From an uncultured Bacteroidales bacterium (GTDB lineage Bacteria > Bacteroidota > Bacteroidia > Bacteroidales > Paludibacteraceae): 64,000 nucleotides of DNA. The stretch covers positions 62,001 to 126,000 of the forward strand of contig CACXPH010000003.1 in NCBI GenBank assembly GCA_902769535.1, in the 5' to 3' direction. Below, one piece after another: positions 17,226-25,559 of this stretch. A program made the translations under genes and the position numbers. The notes below the pieces were generated by a model, which saw only the letters and a program-made list of their open reading frames with translations, did not search any database and was not told the origin of the DNA. Position 1 is the stretch's first letter, and every line of letters starts with the position of its first letter.

Positions 17226-19498
17226 ACTTCATTAGTCGTATATCCGTATCCTGCGCGCAGGCCTTTGACGCCGTTGAGCACGCAAGCCACGTTATGCATT
17301 TTTTTCTGCGTCACCGCCTCGTTCGCATAAGCGATCATCTCGGTCGGTGTGTATTTATAGCGATAGACGAAGATCGTCATATCGGCCACGCGGTCGAGCA
17401 GATAGGTATCGCTCACGAGTGCAACCGGCGCAGTGTCCACGATGATATAATCGTAGCGTTTACGCAGTTCGGCAAACAACTCCTCCACACGCGCCGTCTG
17501 CAGCAGTTCGGCGGGGTTAGGCGGAACCGTGCCGCACGGGATGAGGTCGAGGTTCTTATGCTCACCGCTCGGCAGGATGATATCATCCACGGTCACACTC
17601 GACTCTGCCAGATAGTCGGTCATGTGGCCCTTATTGCTCAAGCCGAAATAGGTAGCGAGCATCGGTTTGCGGATGTCCATACCGACCAACACCACTTTCT
17701 TACCTAATATAGCCAGTGACAGCGCCGTGTTCGTCGAGACATACGACTTTCCGTCGCCGTTGATACACGAGGTAACAAGGATAACCGGCGACTTGACATC
17801 TCCCGGCAGCACATAACGCAGACTCGTACGCATCGAGCGGAAGAGTTCGGCTGAGACGGTTGATTCGCCTTCGTGAATAGCTATATGCGCATGGCGAGAG
17901 TTCTGCACAAGCTGGCCTAACATCGGCACATTGATGCGGCGTTCGAAGTCCTTTACGTCGTCAATCTTATCGTCGAACAGCACGCACAGATAGAGCACAA
18001 GCGCAGGAATAAGCAAACCGATGAAGAGGCATAGAGCTAACAGTTTCGACAGTTTCGGCGACATACTGCGCACGTCACGTTGCGGCATATCGAGAATCTT
18101 AGCCGGCATAGCGGTTGCCGCTAACATGAGCGCGTTCTCTTCGCGCTTCTCGTACAGATAGACATAGAGGCGCTCCTTGATCTGTTGTTGACGCACGACG
18201 CGCACATACTCGCGTTGCTGCTCCGGAGCGTTTTGGATCTGACGGTTGAACTTCGTGTCTTGCGCCTGCAGGCTGCGTTGACGAATCTTGAGGCTCTCAC
18301 GCACCGAAGCGATGGTCGCGATGATATTCTGGCGCATAGAAGCCAGTTGCGCATTCATCTGCTCAATAACGGGGTTGTCCTCCGTGGCAGTACGTAAGAT
18401 ACGCAGGCGCTGGAGTTGGAGTGCATTGTACTCCGCAAGGCCGCTAGCCAGAGAAGCGTCCGACAAACCGATATTCGACGGGATAAGGTTGTTGCGCTTA
18501 GTCTCGTCACGCAGGAACTCATCGATATACTCCACGAGACTCAGTTGCGTCTCAATCTCCGCCATCTGGCGCTGCTCCGCGCTGCTGGCCTGCAGGAAGA
18601 GTTGCGCCTGCGTGCTGATATCCGCGATCTTATTCTGCTCCTTGTAATCTGCCACCGCGTTCTCCGCATCGCTCAGTTCCTTGGTGATGATATCCAGACG
18701 CTCGTCAATGAAAGCCGCCGTGTTGGTGGCAATCATATTCTTATCGACAATCGCATTGAGGTTGTATTGCTCGATGAGTTGATGCAACAACGCCTTATCG
18801 CGTTCCGGCATAGCGGACGTAGTGGACAAGGTGATGATATTCGACTCGCGCTTATGCTGAGCTATCGTGATCTTACTGCGATAGCCGGCTACCACCAGTT
18901 CGCGGCGAGCATGTGCTACGCGATAAGTCGTGTCGCTGCTCAGCACGCGGTTCGCATGGACAGCAATCGTGCCGACACCCGTTTCGATAGGGCCACCCAA
19001 GTCTGTCACGCGGGTTGTAGAGCGATGGAAGAATCCCATCTTCGTCTTCAGCTTATAGCCTTTTCGGGTCGGTTTGACGGTTACCACGAAGGGTCTGATC
19101 TGCGCATCTTCGGTCAGATTCAGATAGTCAATGGTCAAGGCCGGATGCTGGAACTCACCTTCCCAGCGCAGTCCACCGCGTTTGGAGGAAGCGTCCCAGA
19201 GGTTCAGCGCGTCGATAGCTTGGTAGAGAAGACCTCGCGAAGCGAGTACTACTACTTCATCCTCGGCCGCCGTGTTACTCGATAGACCTAACATCGACAA
19301 GGACGACAACTGATCTCCTAACGCATCTTTCTGGCGCAACATAATACTGGCATCGGTTGTCCATCGCGGCGCTTTGCGTAAGTAATAAGCCGTGCCCAAC
19401 AACAGGCAGACAGCCACACTTGCCACAAACCACCACCAGTGTTCCCGAACTACACGCACGATCTTGCGGATATCTATCTCATTGGTATTCTGTGCCAT
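17222..19498 (-). CDS. Wzc-like polysaccharide co-polymerase/tyrosine autokinase
   Basis: 758 residues from the ATG at 19498 (an upstream TTG would add three residues). The order is a cytosolic N-terminus, a first membrane helix (about 20-40), a Wzz domain, long coiled coils in the periplasm (about 240-430), a second helix (about 480-500) and a BY-kinase domain with Walker A-like SCINGDGKSYVST, Walker A' VGMDIRKPML and Walker B DYIIVDTAP. The C-terminus GYGYTT has only two tyrosines, fewer than usual. It controls chain length and export of a capsule or exopolysaccharide with the wza gene 10 nt upstream. No glycosyltransferases follow; topB does. Confidence 0.92.
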   Translation of the reverse strand: MAQNTNEIDIRKIVRVVREHWWWFVASVAVCLLLGTAYYLRKAPRWTTDASIMLRQKDALGDQLSSLSMLGLSSNTAAEDEVVVLASRGLLYQAIDALNLWDASSKRGGLRWEGEFQHPALTIDYLNLTEDAQIRPFVVTVKPTRKGYKLKTKMGFFHRSTTRVTDLGGPIETGVGTIAVHANRVLSSDTTYRVAHARRELVVAGYRSKITIAQHKRESNIITLSTTSAMPERDKALLHQLIEQYNLNAIVDKNMIATNTAAFIDERLDIITKELSDAENAVADYKEQNKIADISTQAQLFLQASSAEQRQMAEIETQLSLVEYIDEFLRDETKRNNLIPSNIGLSDASLASGLAEYNALQLQRLRILRTATEDNPVIEQMNAQLASMRQNIIATIASVRESLKIRQRSLQAQDTKFNRQIQNAPEQQREYVRVVRQQQIKERLYVYLYEKREENALMLAATAMPAKILDMPQRDVRSMSPKLSKLLALCLFIGLLIPALVLYLCVLFDDKIDDVKDFERRINVPMLGQLVQNSRHAHIAIHEGESTVSAELFRSMRTSLRYVLPGDVKSPVILVTSCINGDGKSYVSTNTALSLAILGKKVVLVGMDIRKPMLATYFGLSNKGHMTDYLAESSVTVDDIILPSGEHKNLDLIPCGTVPPNPAELLQTARVEELFAELRKRYDYIIVDTAPVALVSDTYLLDRVADMTIFVYRYKYTPTEMIAYANEAVTQKKMHNVACVLNGVKGLRAGYGYTTNEV

Positions 19499-19507
19499 TT
19501 TTTCCAA

Positions 19508-20299
19508 CTATTTAACGACGGTTACAATGACTGTTGCTGCACTAAGCGCGGTAGATACAACGCTGAGCCATAGGCCGGCATTGGTACTGCTGACAGCACG
19601 CACTTTATTCGGCGAGACATAGACCACGTCGTTCTGCTGCAAGTAATAGTACGGCGAGTTGTACAAGTCTGCACTTCCCATATCGACACGTGCTACCTCC
19701 AGTTTGCCGTTCACCTCACGCGTTACTAACACGTTGTCGCGTCTACCGTAAGCGGTCATGTCGCCGGCTGCCGCCAATGCATCGAGAATCGTCAGGCGCT
19801 CTCCGGTCAAGGCGATCTGTCCGGGACGATTGACTTCGCCAAGCACCGATACCTTGGCGTTTATCAGCCGTACTTGCACGGACGGACTGACCACCTGTTG
19901 CTCCAACTGCGTGCGGATAGCTTGCGCCGCGCCGGTACTCGTCAGACCGGCTACATGTACCTTACCCATAACCGGCAAAGTCACATCTCCGTTCGCATCG
20001 ATTACATAATATTGAAGCGTCGGAGTCGCCTGCACTTGGTTAGAACCCGGAATCGCATACACAGCGGCCGGAAGATTATACGGAGTAACGGCCTCTTGGT
20101 CAAGCGCCGTAATAAAAATCGTGACGGCATCGCCACTACGCAAGATCGTCTCACTCTGCGATTGGAAAGACGCGTTGATAGACTCTGCCTTCGAGGCGTC
20201 CGCATCGCGCAGGTACGTCAACTGCTTTTGCGTCACGCAACTCGCAGCCGTTACAGCCACCAGCGCCAACGCACAAATTTGTCTCAGATTTTTATACAT
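19508..20299 (-). CDS. Wza-like polysaccharide export lipoprotein
   Basis: 263 residues. Lipoprotein signal with Cys at ALALVAVTAASC. A Poly_export domain (about 45-140) includes the LRSGDAVTIFI segment, then SLBB-type domain VSVLGEVNRPGQIALTGERLTILDALAAAG (about 165-215), and a C-terminal hydrophobic helix that may cross the outer membrane. It forms the outer-membrane channel for polysaccharide, with Wzc as inner-membrane partner. It is the first gene of an operon driven from a consensus promoter at 20331-20362. Confidence 0.92.
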   Translation of the reverse strand: MYKNLRQICALALVAVTAASCVTQKQLTYLRDADASKAESINASFQSQSETILRSGDAVTIFITALDQEAVTPYNLPAAVYAIPGSNQVQATPTLQYYVIDANGDVTLPVMGKVHVAGLTSTGAAQAIRTQLEQQVVSPSVQVRLINAKVSVLGEVNRPGQIALTGERLTILDALAAAGDMTAYGRRDNVLVTREVNGKLEVARVDMGSADLYNSPYYYLQQNDVVYVSPNKVRAVSSTNAGLWLSVVSTALSAATVIVTVVK

Positions 20300-20330
20300 G
20301 TTCTTTCGCCTTCATTCATGATTAAGCGTG

Positions 20331-20362
20331 CAAAGGTACGTTTTTTTTTCGACATATGCAAA
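20331..20362 (-). promoter_or_regulatory. Promoter of wza-wzc-topB
   Basis: Minus strand: TTTG (20362-20359), 20 nt with an A9 tract, TACCTTTG (20338-20331). Confidence 0.9.
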
Positions 20363-20387
20363 TTTATATACTTTTTTTGATAAAATA

Positions 20388-20419
20388 TTTGCATATATGC
20401 AAATTTTGTAGTAATTTTG
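20388..20419 (+). promoter_or_regulatory. Promoter of the sigma-54 regulator gene
   Basis: TTTG (20388-20391), 20 nt, TAATTTTG (20412-20419). The -33 box is the left half of the perfect 16-bp palindrome TTTGCATATATGCAAA. Confidence 0.88.
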
Positions 20420-20441
20420 CATGACATTTTGTCAGTTAGGT

Positions 20442-21623
20442 ATGACACAGCAGGAATTATTGGGTATCAAGCAGCGGTTCGGGATCATTGGTCAGAGCCC
20501 GCTTTTGAACAGAGATATAGAGGTTGCGGTACAGGTGGCACGCACCGATTTGAGCGTGCTAATCACGGGTGAGTCGGGTGTAGGAAAAGAGCATTTCCCG
20601 AAAATCATCCATGCATTCTCAGCACGCAAACACGGACCGTATTTTGCCGTTAACTGCGGTGCTATACCGGAGGGAACTATCGACAGCGAGTTGTTCGGCC
20701 ACGAGAAAGGTGCGTTCACAGACGCTAAGAGTGAGCATAAGGGCTATTTTGAGATAGCGAACAACGGTACGTTGTTTCTGGACGAAGTAGGAGAACTGCC
20801 GATGCAGACCCAAGTGCGTCTGTTGCGTGTGCTGGAGACGGGTGAGTTCATCCGCATGGGTTCGAGTAAAGTGCTGAAGACGAACGTACGCGTGGTAGCC
20901 GCAACGAACCTGAACATGCGTCAAGCCATTGAGGACGGACGTTTCCGCGAGGACCTTTATTACCGTCTCAACACCGTAGAGATACGCGTACCTGCGCTGC
21001 GCGAGCGCAAAGAGGACATACCGCTGCTCTTTCGTAAGTTCGCCACCGATTTCTGTAATCGCTATCAGATGCCACCATTGTCGCTTAACGAAGATGCGAC
21101 ACGACTGCTGCAGAACAGTTATTGGCGCGGTAATATCCGCCAACTCAAGAACCTGGCCGAGCAGATAGCTGTCATCGAGATGGACCATCAGATAAGTGCC
21201 GAGACGCTACGCAAATACCTGCCGGCCGAAGAGAACCAACAAGGCATTGTGATGCGTACACCGACCCAAGAGGCGGGTAAAGACTACTCGCACGAGATCG
21301 GCATTCTGTATAACATGGTGATGCAGAACAAGAAGGATATAGAAGAGCTGAAAGCTCTTCACGGTGAACGATTAGCGGTGAGCGGTGAGCCGGATTCTCT
21401 TGAGGCTACGACTCCTACCATCACGATTGCACCGACGGAAACAACCGCACGCAAACCGATTGATGCGGAGGATATCGAAGACAGCCTGCGTGTGGACGAC
21501 AGTGAGAAAGAACTCATCCGACGTGCGTTGGAGTTAACCAAAGGTAACCGCAAAGAGGCGGCTGCACGACTCGGATTCTCGGAAAGAACGTTATATCGAA
21601 AGATCAAGGAATATGGTTTATAA
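20442..21623 (+). CDS. Sigma-54-dependent transcriptional regulator, Fis family
   Basis: 393 residues from the ATG at 20442; the ATG at 20421 is too close to the promoter -7 box to be likely. There is no receiver domain: the AAA+ domain starts almost at once (Walker A GESGVGKE, Walker B TLFLDEVG, arginine fingers in ALRERKEDIP). The sigma-54 contact loop reads GAFTDA instead of the usual GAFTGA. A C-terminal Fis helix-turn-helix (NRKEAAARLGFSERTLYRKI) binds DNA. The linker between the domains contains a 7-bp tandem array. Directly upstream of lptE, a conserved Bacteroidota pairing. Its targets are not evident here. Confidence 0.92.
   Translation: MTQQELLGIKQRFGIIGQSPLLNRDIEVAVQVARTDLSVLITGESGVGKEHFPKIIHAFSARKHGPYFAVNCGAIPEGTIDSELFGHEKGAFTDAKSEHKGYFEIANNGTLFLDEVGELPMQTQVRLLRVLETGEFIRMGSSKVLKTNVRVVAATNLNMRQAIEDGRFREDLYYRLNTVEIRVPALRERKEDIPLLFRKFATDFCNRYQMPPLSLNEDATRLLQNSYWRGNIRQLKNLAEQIAVIEMDHQISAETLRKYLPAEENQQGIVMRTPTQEAGKDYSHEIGILYNMVMQNKKDIEELKALHGERLAVSGEPDSLEATTPTITIAPTETTARKPIDAEDIEDSLRVDDSEKELIRRALELTKGNRKEAAARLGFSERTLYRKIKEYGL
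21362..21389 (+). repeat. In-gene 7-bp tandem array, four units
   Basis: CGGTGAA, CGATTAG, CGGTGAG, CGGTGAG in the linker between the AAA+ and Fis domains of the sigma-54 regulator. Confidence 0.75.
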
Positions 21624-21651
21624 AGGTGAAAGGTTAAAGATGAGAGGTGAG
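21624..21651 (+). repeat. 7-bp tandem array at the regulator/lptE junction
   Basis: AGGTGAA, AGGTTAA, AGATGAG, AGGTGAG begin just after the regulator stop and run into the first codons of lptE. Confidence 0.75.
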
Positions 21652-22149
21652 CGATTGCTCATCGCCGGTTTGTTGCTGTTCTTGATGAACAGTTGCTCCA
21701 TCAGCTTTAAGTTTAACGGCGCAAACATCAACTACCAGACGACGCACTCGATCTCGATAGCAGACTTTCCGAACAATGCCGCGATGGTCAATCCGTCCTT
21801 GAGTAATAATCTCTCGGAAACCATCCGCGACCTGTACCAACGCCAGACACGCCTGCAGATACTGCGCAAAGGCGGTGACTTGGAACTGGAAGGCGAGATT
21901 GTGGGCTACGACATCACGCAAGGCGCCATTTCTACCACCAGTTACGCCTCGGAAAGCAAACTGACCATCCGCGTACAAGTGCATTTCACCAATAATATTA
22001 ATCCTGAGGAATCGTTCGACAAGACCTATACGGCCTTTCAGACTTTCGATGCCAGCAAACTGCTGACGGACGTGCAGGACGAGCTATGCCAGATCATCGT
22101 CACGGAGATTGCAGAGAGTATCTACAACGACACGGTGGCAAAGTGGTAA
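21640..22149 (+). CDS. lptE: LptE-like LPS-assembly lipoprotein
   Basis: 169 residues from the ATG at 21640; an in-frame start at 21613 would overlap the regulator gene and weaken the signal peptide. Lipoprotein signal with lipobox LLLFLMNSC. The body matches the LptE/LptE-like fold of Bacteroidota (ISFKFNGANI, then a conserved TIRDLYQRQTRLQIL helix and ELEGEIVGYDIT). LptE plugs the LptD barrel that inserts LPS into the outer membrane. Identity relies on recalled family pattern and on synteny with the sigma-54 regulator. Confidence 0.85.
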   Translation: MRGERLLIAGLLLFLMNSCSISFKFNGANINYQTTHSISIADFPNNAAMVNPSLSNNLSETIRDLYQRQTRLQILRKGGDLELEGEIVGYDITQGAISTTSYASESKLTIRVQVHFTNNINPEESFDKTYTAFQTFDASKLLTDVQDELCQIIVTEIAESIYNDTVAKW

Positions 22150-22169
22150 GTGAAGTTGAAAGTTTAAAG
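22149..22169. repeat. 7-bp tandem array between convergent genes
   Basis: AGTGAAG, TTGAAAG, TTTAAAG lie between the lptE stop and the stop of the OmpA-family gene on the other strand. Confidence 0.55.
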
Positions 22170-23189
22170 AAGAACTATCTCAACGCGTCGATTCATCTGA
22201 CGCTGTTCTTCGGTATCATTCGGAACAATCGGGTCGCGCTCACCGCGGCCTTCGATTTCTATACGCTGCGGATCAATACCGCGGGCTTCCATGGCGTGCT
22301 TGACTTCCAGACACCGGCCTTCCGAGAGGATCTGGTTTGACCGATCCGAACCGATATCATCCGTGTGTCCGATGATTCGGATTCGTTGGTTTGGCCGTTT
22401 TATCAAGAATCGATACAACTCATTAAGGGCAGGTTCAGACGAGTCCAGGATGTGCGTCTTGGCTGTCGCAAAATAGAGATTATGCAACACGAACGCTTTC
22501 ATCTCGCGCGGCGACATAACGACTCCTTCAAACGGCTCGAGAATCCGAATCGTATCATGGAAGGGATAGTAGTTCGGAGAGGTTGCATCGATGGTATAGA
22601 ACGGAACACGATCGTCTAACAACACCGCCAGCACAGCATGCAGGCTGTCTGACGTCGTCTGCATGACCTTGCGGTGCTCGGGATTGCGCACGATGATATT
22701 CGCAGCAACCGGACGACTTGTTAGCGAGTCGGTCACGGTAAAGGTGATACGCGTCTCGGGATAGAGATAGAGTTTGACGGTATCCTCGTCTTCTTTATGA
22801 TAGAACCAAGTTGTATCAGACGCAAAATATCCGGTCTTAGCCGCAGCTGCCCAATATGCGCCTACCGGCAAACCACGTTGAAGACGCGCTTTCTTAGTGT
22901 CGGTAGGTTTGCTGATTTTGGGTTTCTTGTTCGGCCGTGCGTTCTGTTCCTGCACCGTAACATGCGTTGCCGGAAGCGGATCACCTGTCCGTAGATCAAA
23001 GGCATAGACATATAATAGCGGCTTGCCTTCTTTGATACGTTCGCGTTTCGCCTTACGTCGTTGCGCTTCTTTCTTGCGCTCCATCTTCGCCTTGGCTTTC
23101 GCACGTTTCTCTGCCGGCGTGAGGGCATAACAACTCATTTCGCCTGCGACGAAAATCATCAACCACACTATGAGCCAGAAACGTTTCAT
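22164..23189 (-). CDS. OmpA-family protein with carboxypeptidase-regulatory-like domain
   Basis: 341 residues from the ATG at 23189; the upstream ATG at 23261 would read through the tRNA and is rejected. Signal peptide MKRFWLIVWLMIFVAGEMSC followed by a very basic stretch (residues 25-55, many Lys/Arg). Two short beta-sandwich regions resembling PEGA/CarboxypepD_reg segments lead to a C-terminal OmpA peptidoglycan-binding domain with IRIIGHTDDIGSDRSNQILSEGR and NRRVEIVLL. It probably anchors the outer membrane to the cell wall. It is co-transcribed with the upstream ompA-like gene, with the tRNA between them. Confidence 0.85.
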   Translation of the reverse strand: MKRFWLIVWLMIFVAGEMSCYALTPAEKRAKAKAKMERKKEAQRRKAKRERIKEGKPLLYVYAFDLRTGDPLPATHVTVQEQNARPNKKPKISKPTDTKKARLQRGLPVGAYWAAAAKTGYFASDTTWFYHKEDEDTVKLYLYPETRITFTVTDSLTSRPVAANIIVRNPEHRKVMQTTSDSLHAVLAVLLDDRVPFYTIDATSPNYYPFHDTIRILEPFEGVVMSPREMKAFVLHNLYFATAKTHILDSSEPALNELYRFLIKRPNQRIRIIGHTDDIGSDRSNQILSEGRCLEVKHAMEARGIDPQRIEIEGRGERDPIVPNDTEEQRQMNRRVEIVLL

Positions 23190-23237
23190 ATTCTTTAAAA
23201 ACAACAGGAGAATAGCCTTGGGACTATCCTCCTGCAG

Positions 23238-23312
23238 TGGTCCCACTTGGGCTTGAACCAAGGACCCCCTGATTATGAGTCAGGTGCTACTAACCAACTG
23301 AGCTATGGGACC
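23238..23312 (-). tRNA. tRNA-Met (CAT), elongator type
   Basis: Acceptor GGTCCCA/TGGGACC with discriminator A. Anticodon stem CCTGA/TCAGG holds loop CTCATAA, anticodon CAT. The T arm is CTTGG-TTCAAGC-CCAAG. CCA is not encoded. The lysidine-modified tRNA-Ile2 also has CAT, so Ile is not fully excluded. It lies 13 nt after one OmpA gene and 48 nt before the next and has no promoter of its own, so it must be cut out of the operon transcript. Confidence 0.88.
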
Positions 23313-23325
23313 CGGAGCGAACTCC

Positions 23326-25380
23326 TTATTTGCGCTGACGAGCGTTTCCGAAGAGTACCAGGCTCTCGTCCTTGGTGATCTTCATCTCTTCTTTCGTCAA
23401 CTCAGGGATGATCAACTCGATACCCGGAGTGATGTCATTCGGGTTAGCAATCTTATCGAGGTTGGCCATGTAGATATATACCCAGCAGTAGGTGTTGTTA
23501 TAGTACTTACGAGCCAGTTTCGAGAGCGTAGTAGATGCTTCGGTCGTTACTGTTTCGTGCGAACGGCGCTTGTACTCATTCGGTTTGGCCGCCGGGCGAG
23601 CACTCTCAGACAACGGAACGGTCTTAACGGCCGGAGCCGGAGCTGCTTTCTTGGAGTCCTCCTCTACGATGCGGTCAGCACGCTTGCTATCCAGATTCTG
23701 CTGCATGCGCAAGAAGGTAGCCTTATCCACCAGACGGATAGCCGCACGGCGGTTCGGGCTGTAAGCAGCCTTACTGCGATGACCGATCACCTTACCCATA
23801 CCCATTGCGTACATGCGGGCGGTATCGATACCGTGCTCTGCGCTCAACTCATCCATTACATTAGCCGCACGCTTGTCACCCAACGCATAGTTGAGCGAAT
23901 TCGAACCTGTATTGTCGCAATAGCCGGTAACCACTGCATACAGCGTCGTATCCTCAAGCAAGATGTCAGCCACCTGTTGGATGGTAATGAGTGCCTTGTC
24001 ATCGAGATTAGACTTGTTGTTCTCGAAGTATACGTAATAGATACGATTTTGCTCTTTCTGTAATAACTGCTGCTTGTAGGTCTCACGAATAATAACTGAG
24101 TCATGCTTGATGATGAGTGTATCGTGGCAGCACTTCTGCTCTTCTTTCTTCTCTTTTTCTTTCCAAGTGTCGAAGCCGGAGATGTTACGTACGTGGGTCT
24201 TCGAAACTGCCTCGAGTTTGAAGCGCAGGTTAGCGGTTATTTCAAAAATACCATCGTTGTTCTTCGAAGCATAGGAAGCTTTTCCCGGATAGTAACCGCG
24301 ACCGTCAATATAGTCACGCGTAAAATACGTATAGTTCGCGCGCAAACCGAGTGCGAGAGTACGGTTGAGATTGCAGTCCAATTCTACACCTGCCTGGATA
24401 TAACCCTCCATATTGTATTGTGTATCATAATCGCCATTTCCGATCTCGCCGTCTGCATTGATATAGTTAGCCGTATTGCCTCTTTGATGAGTCTCAGTAC
24501 CCGGAGTGATTTTACCTTTCTCCGCATCGAAATAATAATCATCCTTGAAGTATGCCGCACGTTTGTACCACACGCCACCTGCTCCGATATACGGAATAAG
24601 AGAGAAAACCTTCTTCTGGGCATGCGGGAGAATCAGATTCATAAAGTCCATCGCAACATACACTCCCGCACGGTGCAAATGACCGTTCAACAAGGTATCG
24701 GCATTCTGAAGCTTATTACCGTCCTTATCCAGACCCTGTTTACCGATCACCGTGTACATATCGTACATATACTCAGCACCGATAGACCATACCGGCGTAA
24801 AGTTATACTCGAGTGCCAAGCCGGCAGAAGGAATGGCAAAAGCGTGCGCCTTCTCATTCGAGAAATCGCCATCAAACGAGTTAAAGCCGGCACGAAGGAT
24901 AATAGACCAGTGAGCGTACTCCGGGGCTACCTTTTCATTCTCCTCCACTTTATAAGGGTGTGCACCTTTGACTTCTCCGCTTTGTACTCTTGGCGCAGCC
25001 TGTACTTGCGGCTCGTCTTCTGCAAATTGCACGTCCTGAACGTCCTGTACCTGCGGTTCGTCTTCTGCGATCTGTACGTCCTGTACCTGCGGTTCGTCTT
25101 CTGCGATCTGTACGTCCTGAACGCCTTGCTCTTGCGGCAATTCTTCTACGAGCTGTACGTCCTCAACGTCCTGCTCTTCTTGAACCGGTTGCACTTGCTC
25201 TGCAGCTTTTTTTGAAGCTTTTTTTGCCTTGGGCGCTTTAGTCGCTTTGGGCGCTTTTTGCGCTTTGACTGTTTTTGGCGCTAATACTTCAACTTCTTCT
25301 TCATCGTCTTCCCACACATCCTGAGCAACAGACGTCAAAGTAAAGCATAAAAGCGTTGCTATAAGTAAACTTTTCTTCAT
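23326..25380 (-). CDS. OmpA-family outer membrane protein with LysM-like end
   Basis: 684 residues. Signal peptide MKKSLLIATLLCFTLTSVAQ, then an acidic/Lys-Ala-rich linker and 12-residue repeats (consensus DVQIAEDEPQVQ) to about residue 135, a beta-barrel of about 250 residues, an OmpA domain (VTGYCDNTGSNSLNYALGDKRA, about 470-570) and a C-terminal LysM-like segment (about 625-675). The barrel and peptidoglycan-binding domains suggest a structural porin. The first gene of a promoter-driven operon with tRNA(CAT) and a second OmpA gene. The 36-bp repeats may vary in number between strains. Confidence 0.88.
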   Translation of the reverse strand: MKKSLLIATLLCFTLTSVAQDVWEDDEEEVEVLAPKTVKAQKAPKATKAPKAKKASKKAAEQVQPVQEEQDVEDVQLVEELPQEQGVQDVQIAEDEPQVQDVQIAEDEPQVQDVQDVQFAEDEPQVQAAPRVQSGEVKGAHPYKVEENEKVAPEYAHWSIILRAGFNSFDGDFSNEKAHAFAIPSAGLALEYNFTPVWSIGAEYMYDMYTVIGKQGLDKDGNKLQNADTLLNGHLHRAGVYVAMDFMNLILPHAQKKVFSLIPYIGAGGVWYKRAAYFKDDYYFDAEKGKITPGTETHQRGNTANYINADGEIGNGDYDTQYNMEGYIQAGVELDCNLNRTLALGLRANYTYFTRDYIDGRGYYPGKASYASKNNDGIFEITANLRFKLEAVSKTHVRNISGFDTWKEKEKKEEQKCCHDTLIIKHDSVIIRETYKQQLLQKEQNRIYYVYFENNKSNLDDKALITIQQVADILLEDTTLYAVVTGYCDNTGSNSLNYALGDKRAANVMDELSAEHGIDTARMYAMGMGKVIGHRSKAAYSPNRRAAIRLVDKATFLRMQQNLDSKRADRIVEEDSKKAAPAPAVKTVPLSESARPAAKPNEYKRRSHETVTTEASTTLSKLARKYYNNTYCWVYIYMANLDKIANPNDITPGIELIIPELTKEEMKITKDESLVLFGNARQRK
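25000..25160 (-). repeat. 36-bp coding minisatellite in the ompA-like gene
   Basis: Three to five imperfect 36-bp units encode 12-residue repeats rich in Asp, Val, Gln and Glu near the N-terminus. Two adjacent units are almost identical. Confidence 0.8.
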
Positions 25381-25423
25381 ATTAGAAAGAGGTTGTTGTT
25401 ACAAATTTTCACAAATCAGCGTG

Positions 25424-25455
25424 CAAAGGTACTACTTTTTTTTGACATACACAAA
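25424..25455 (-). promoter_or_regulatory. Promoter of the ompA-tRNA-ompA operon
   Basis: Minus strand: TTTG (25455-25452), 20 nt with an A8 tract, TACCTTTG (25431-25424). Confidence 0.88.
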
Positions 25456-25490
25456 TATTTTTAGAAAAAAATATAAATTTTATCGTAAGT

Positions 25491-25522
25491 ATTGTATATG
25501 TTGATTTTTTTTTGTAAATTTG
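25491..25522 (+). promoter_or_regulatory. Promoter of pta-ackA
   Basis: ATTG (25491-25494), 20 nt with a T9 run, TAAATTTG (25515-25522). Confidence 0.8.
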
Positions 25523-25559
25523 CAGCGTATTTTAGAACGCATTAAAATAACACGATATT

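Noticed and set aside
20372..20403. Second divergent promoter facing wza from the palindrome at 20388
   Set aside because: The position expected for its -7 box reads only T residues; the wza promoter lies 41 bp away with a good match.
22164..23261. Longer start for the second OmpA-family protein at 23261
   Set aside because: It would translate through the 3' end of the tRNA and give no signal peptide, whereas the ATG at 23189 does.
23238..23312. tRNA-Ile2 (lysidine) instead of tRNA-Met
   Set aside because: Both have the CAT anticodon. The body looks like the Bacteroidota elongator Met tRNA I recall, but the choice is not certain without a comparison set.
25000..25160. CRISPR-like array
   Set aside because: The 36-bp units are contiguous, have no spacers and are in frame with the OmpA-like protein; it is a coding minisatellite. 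No CRISPR array was seen anywhere in the window.
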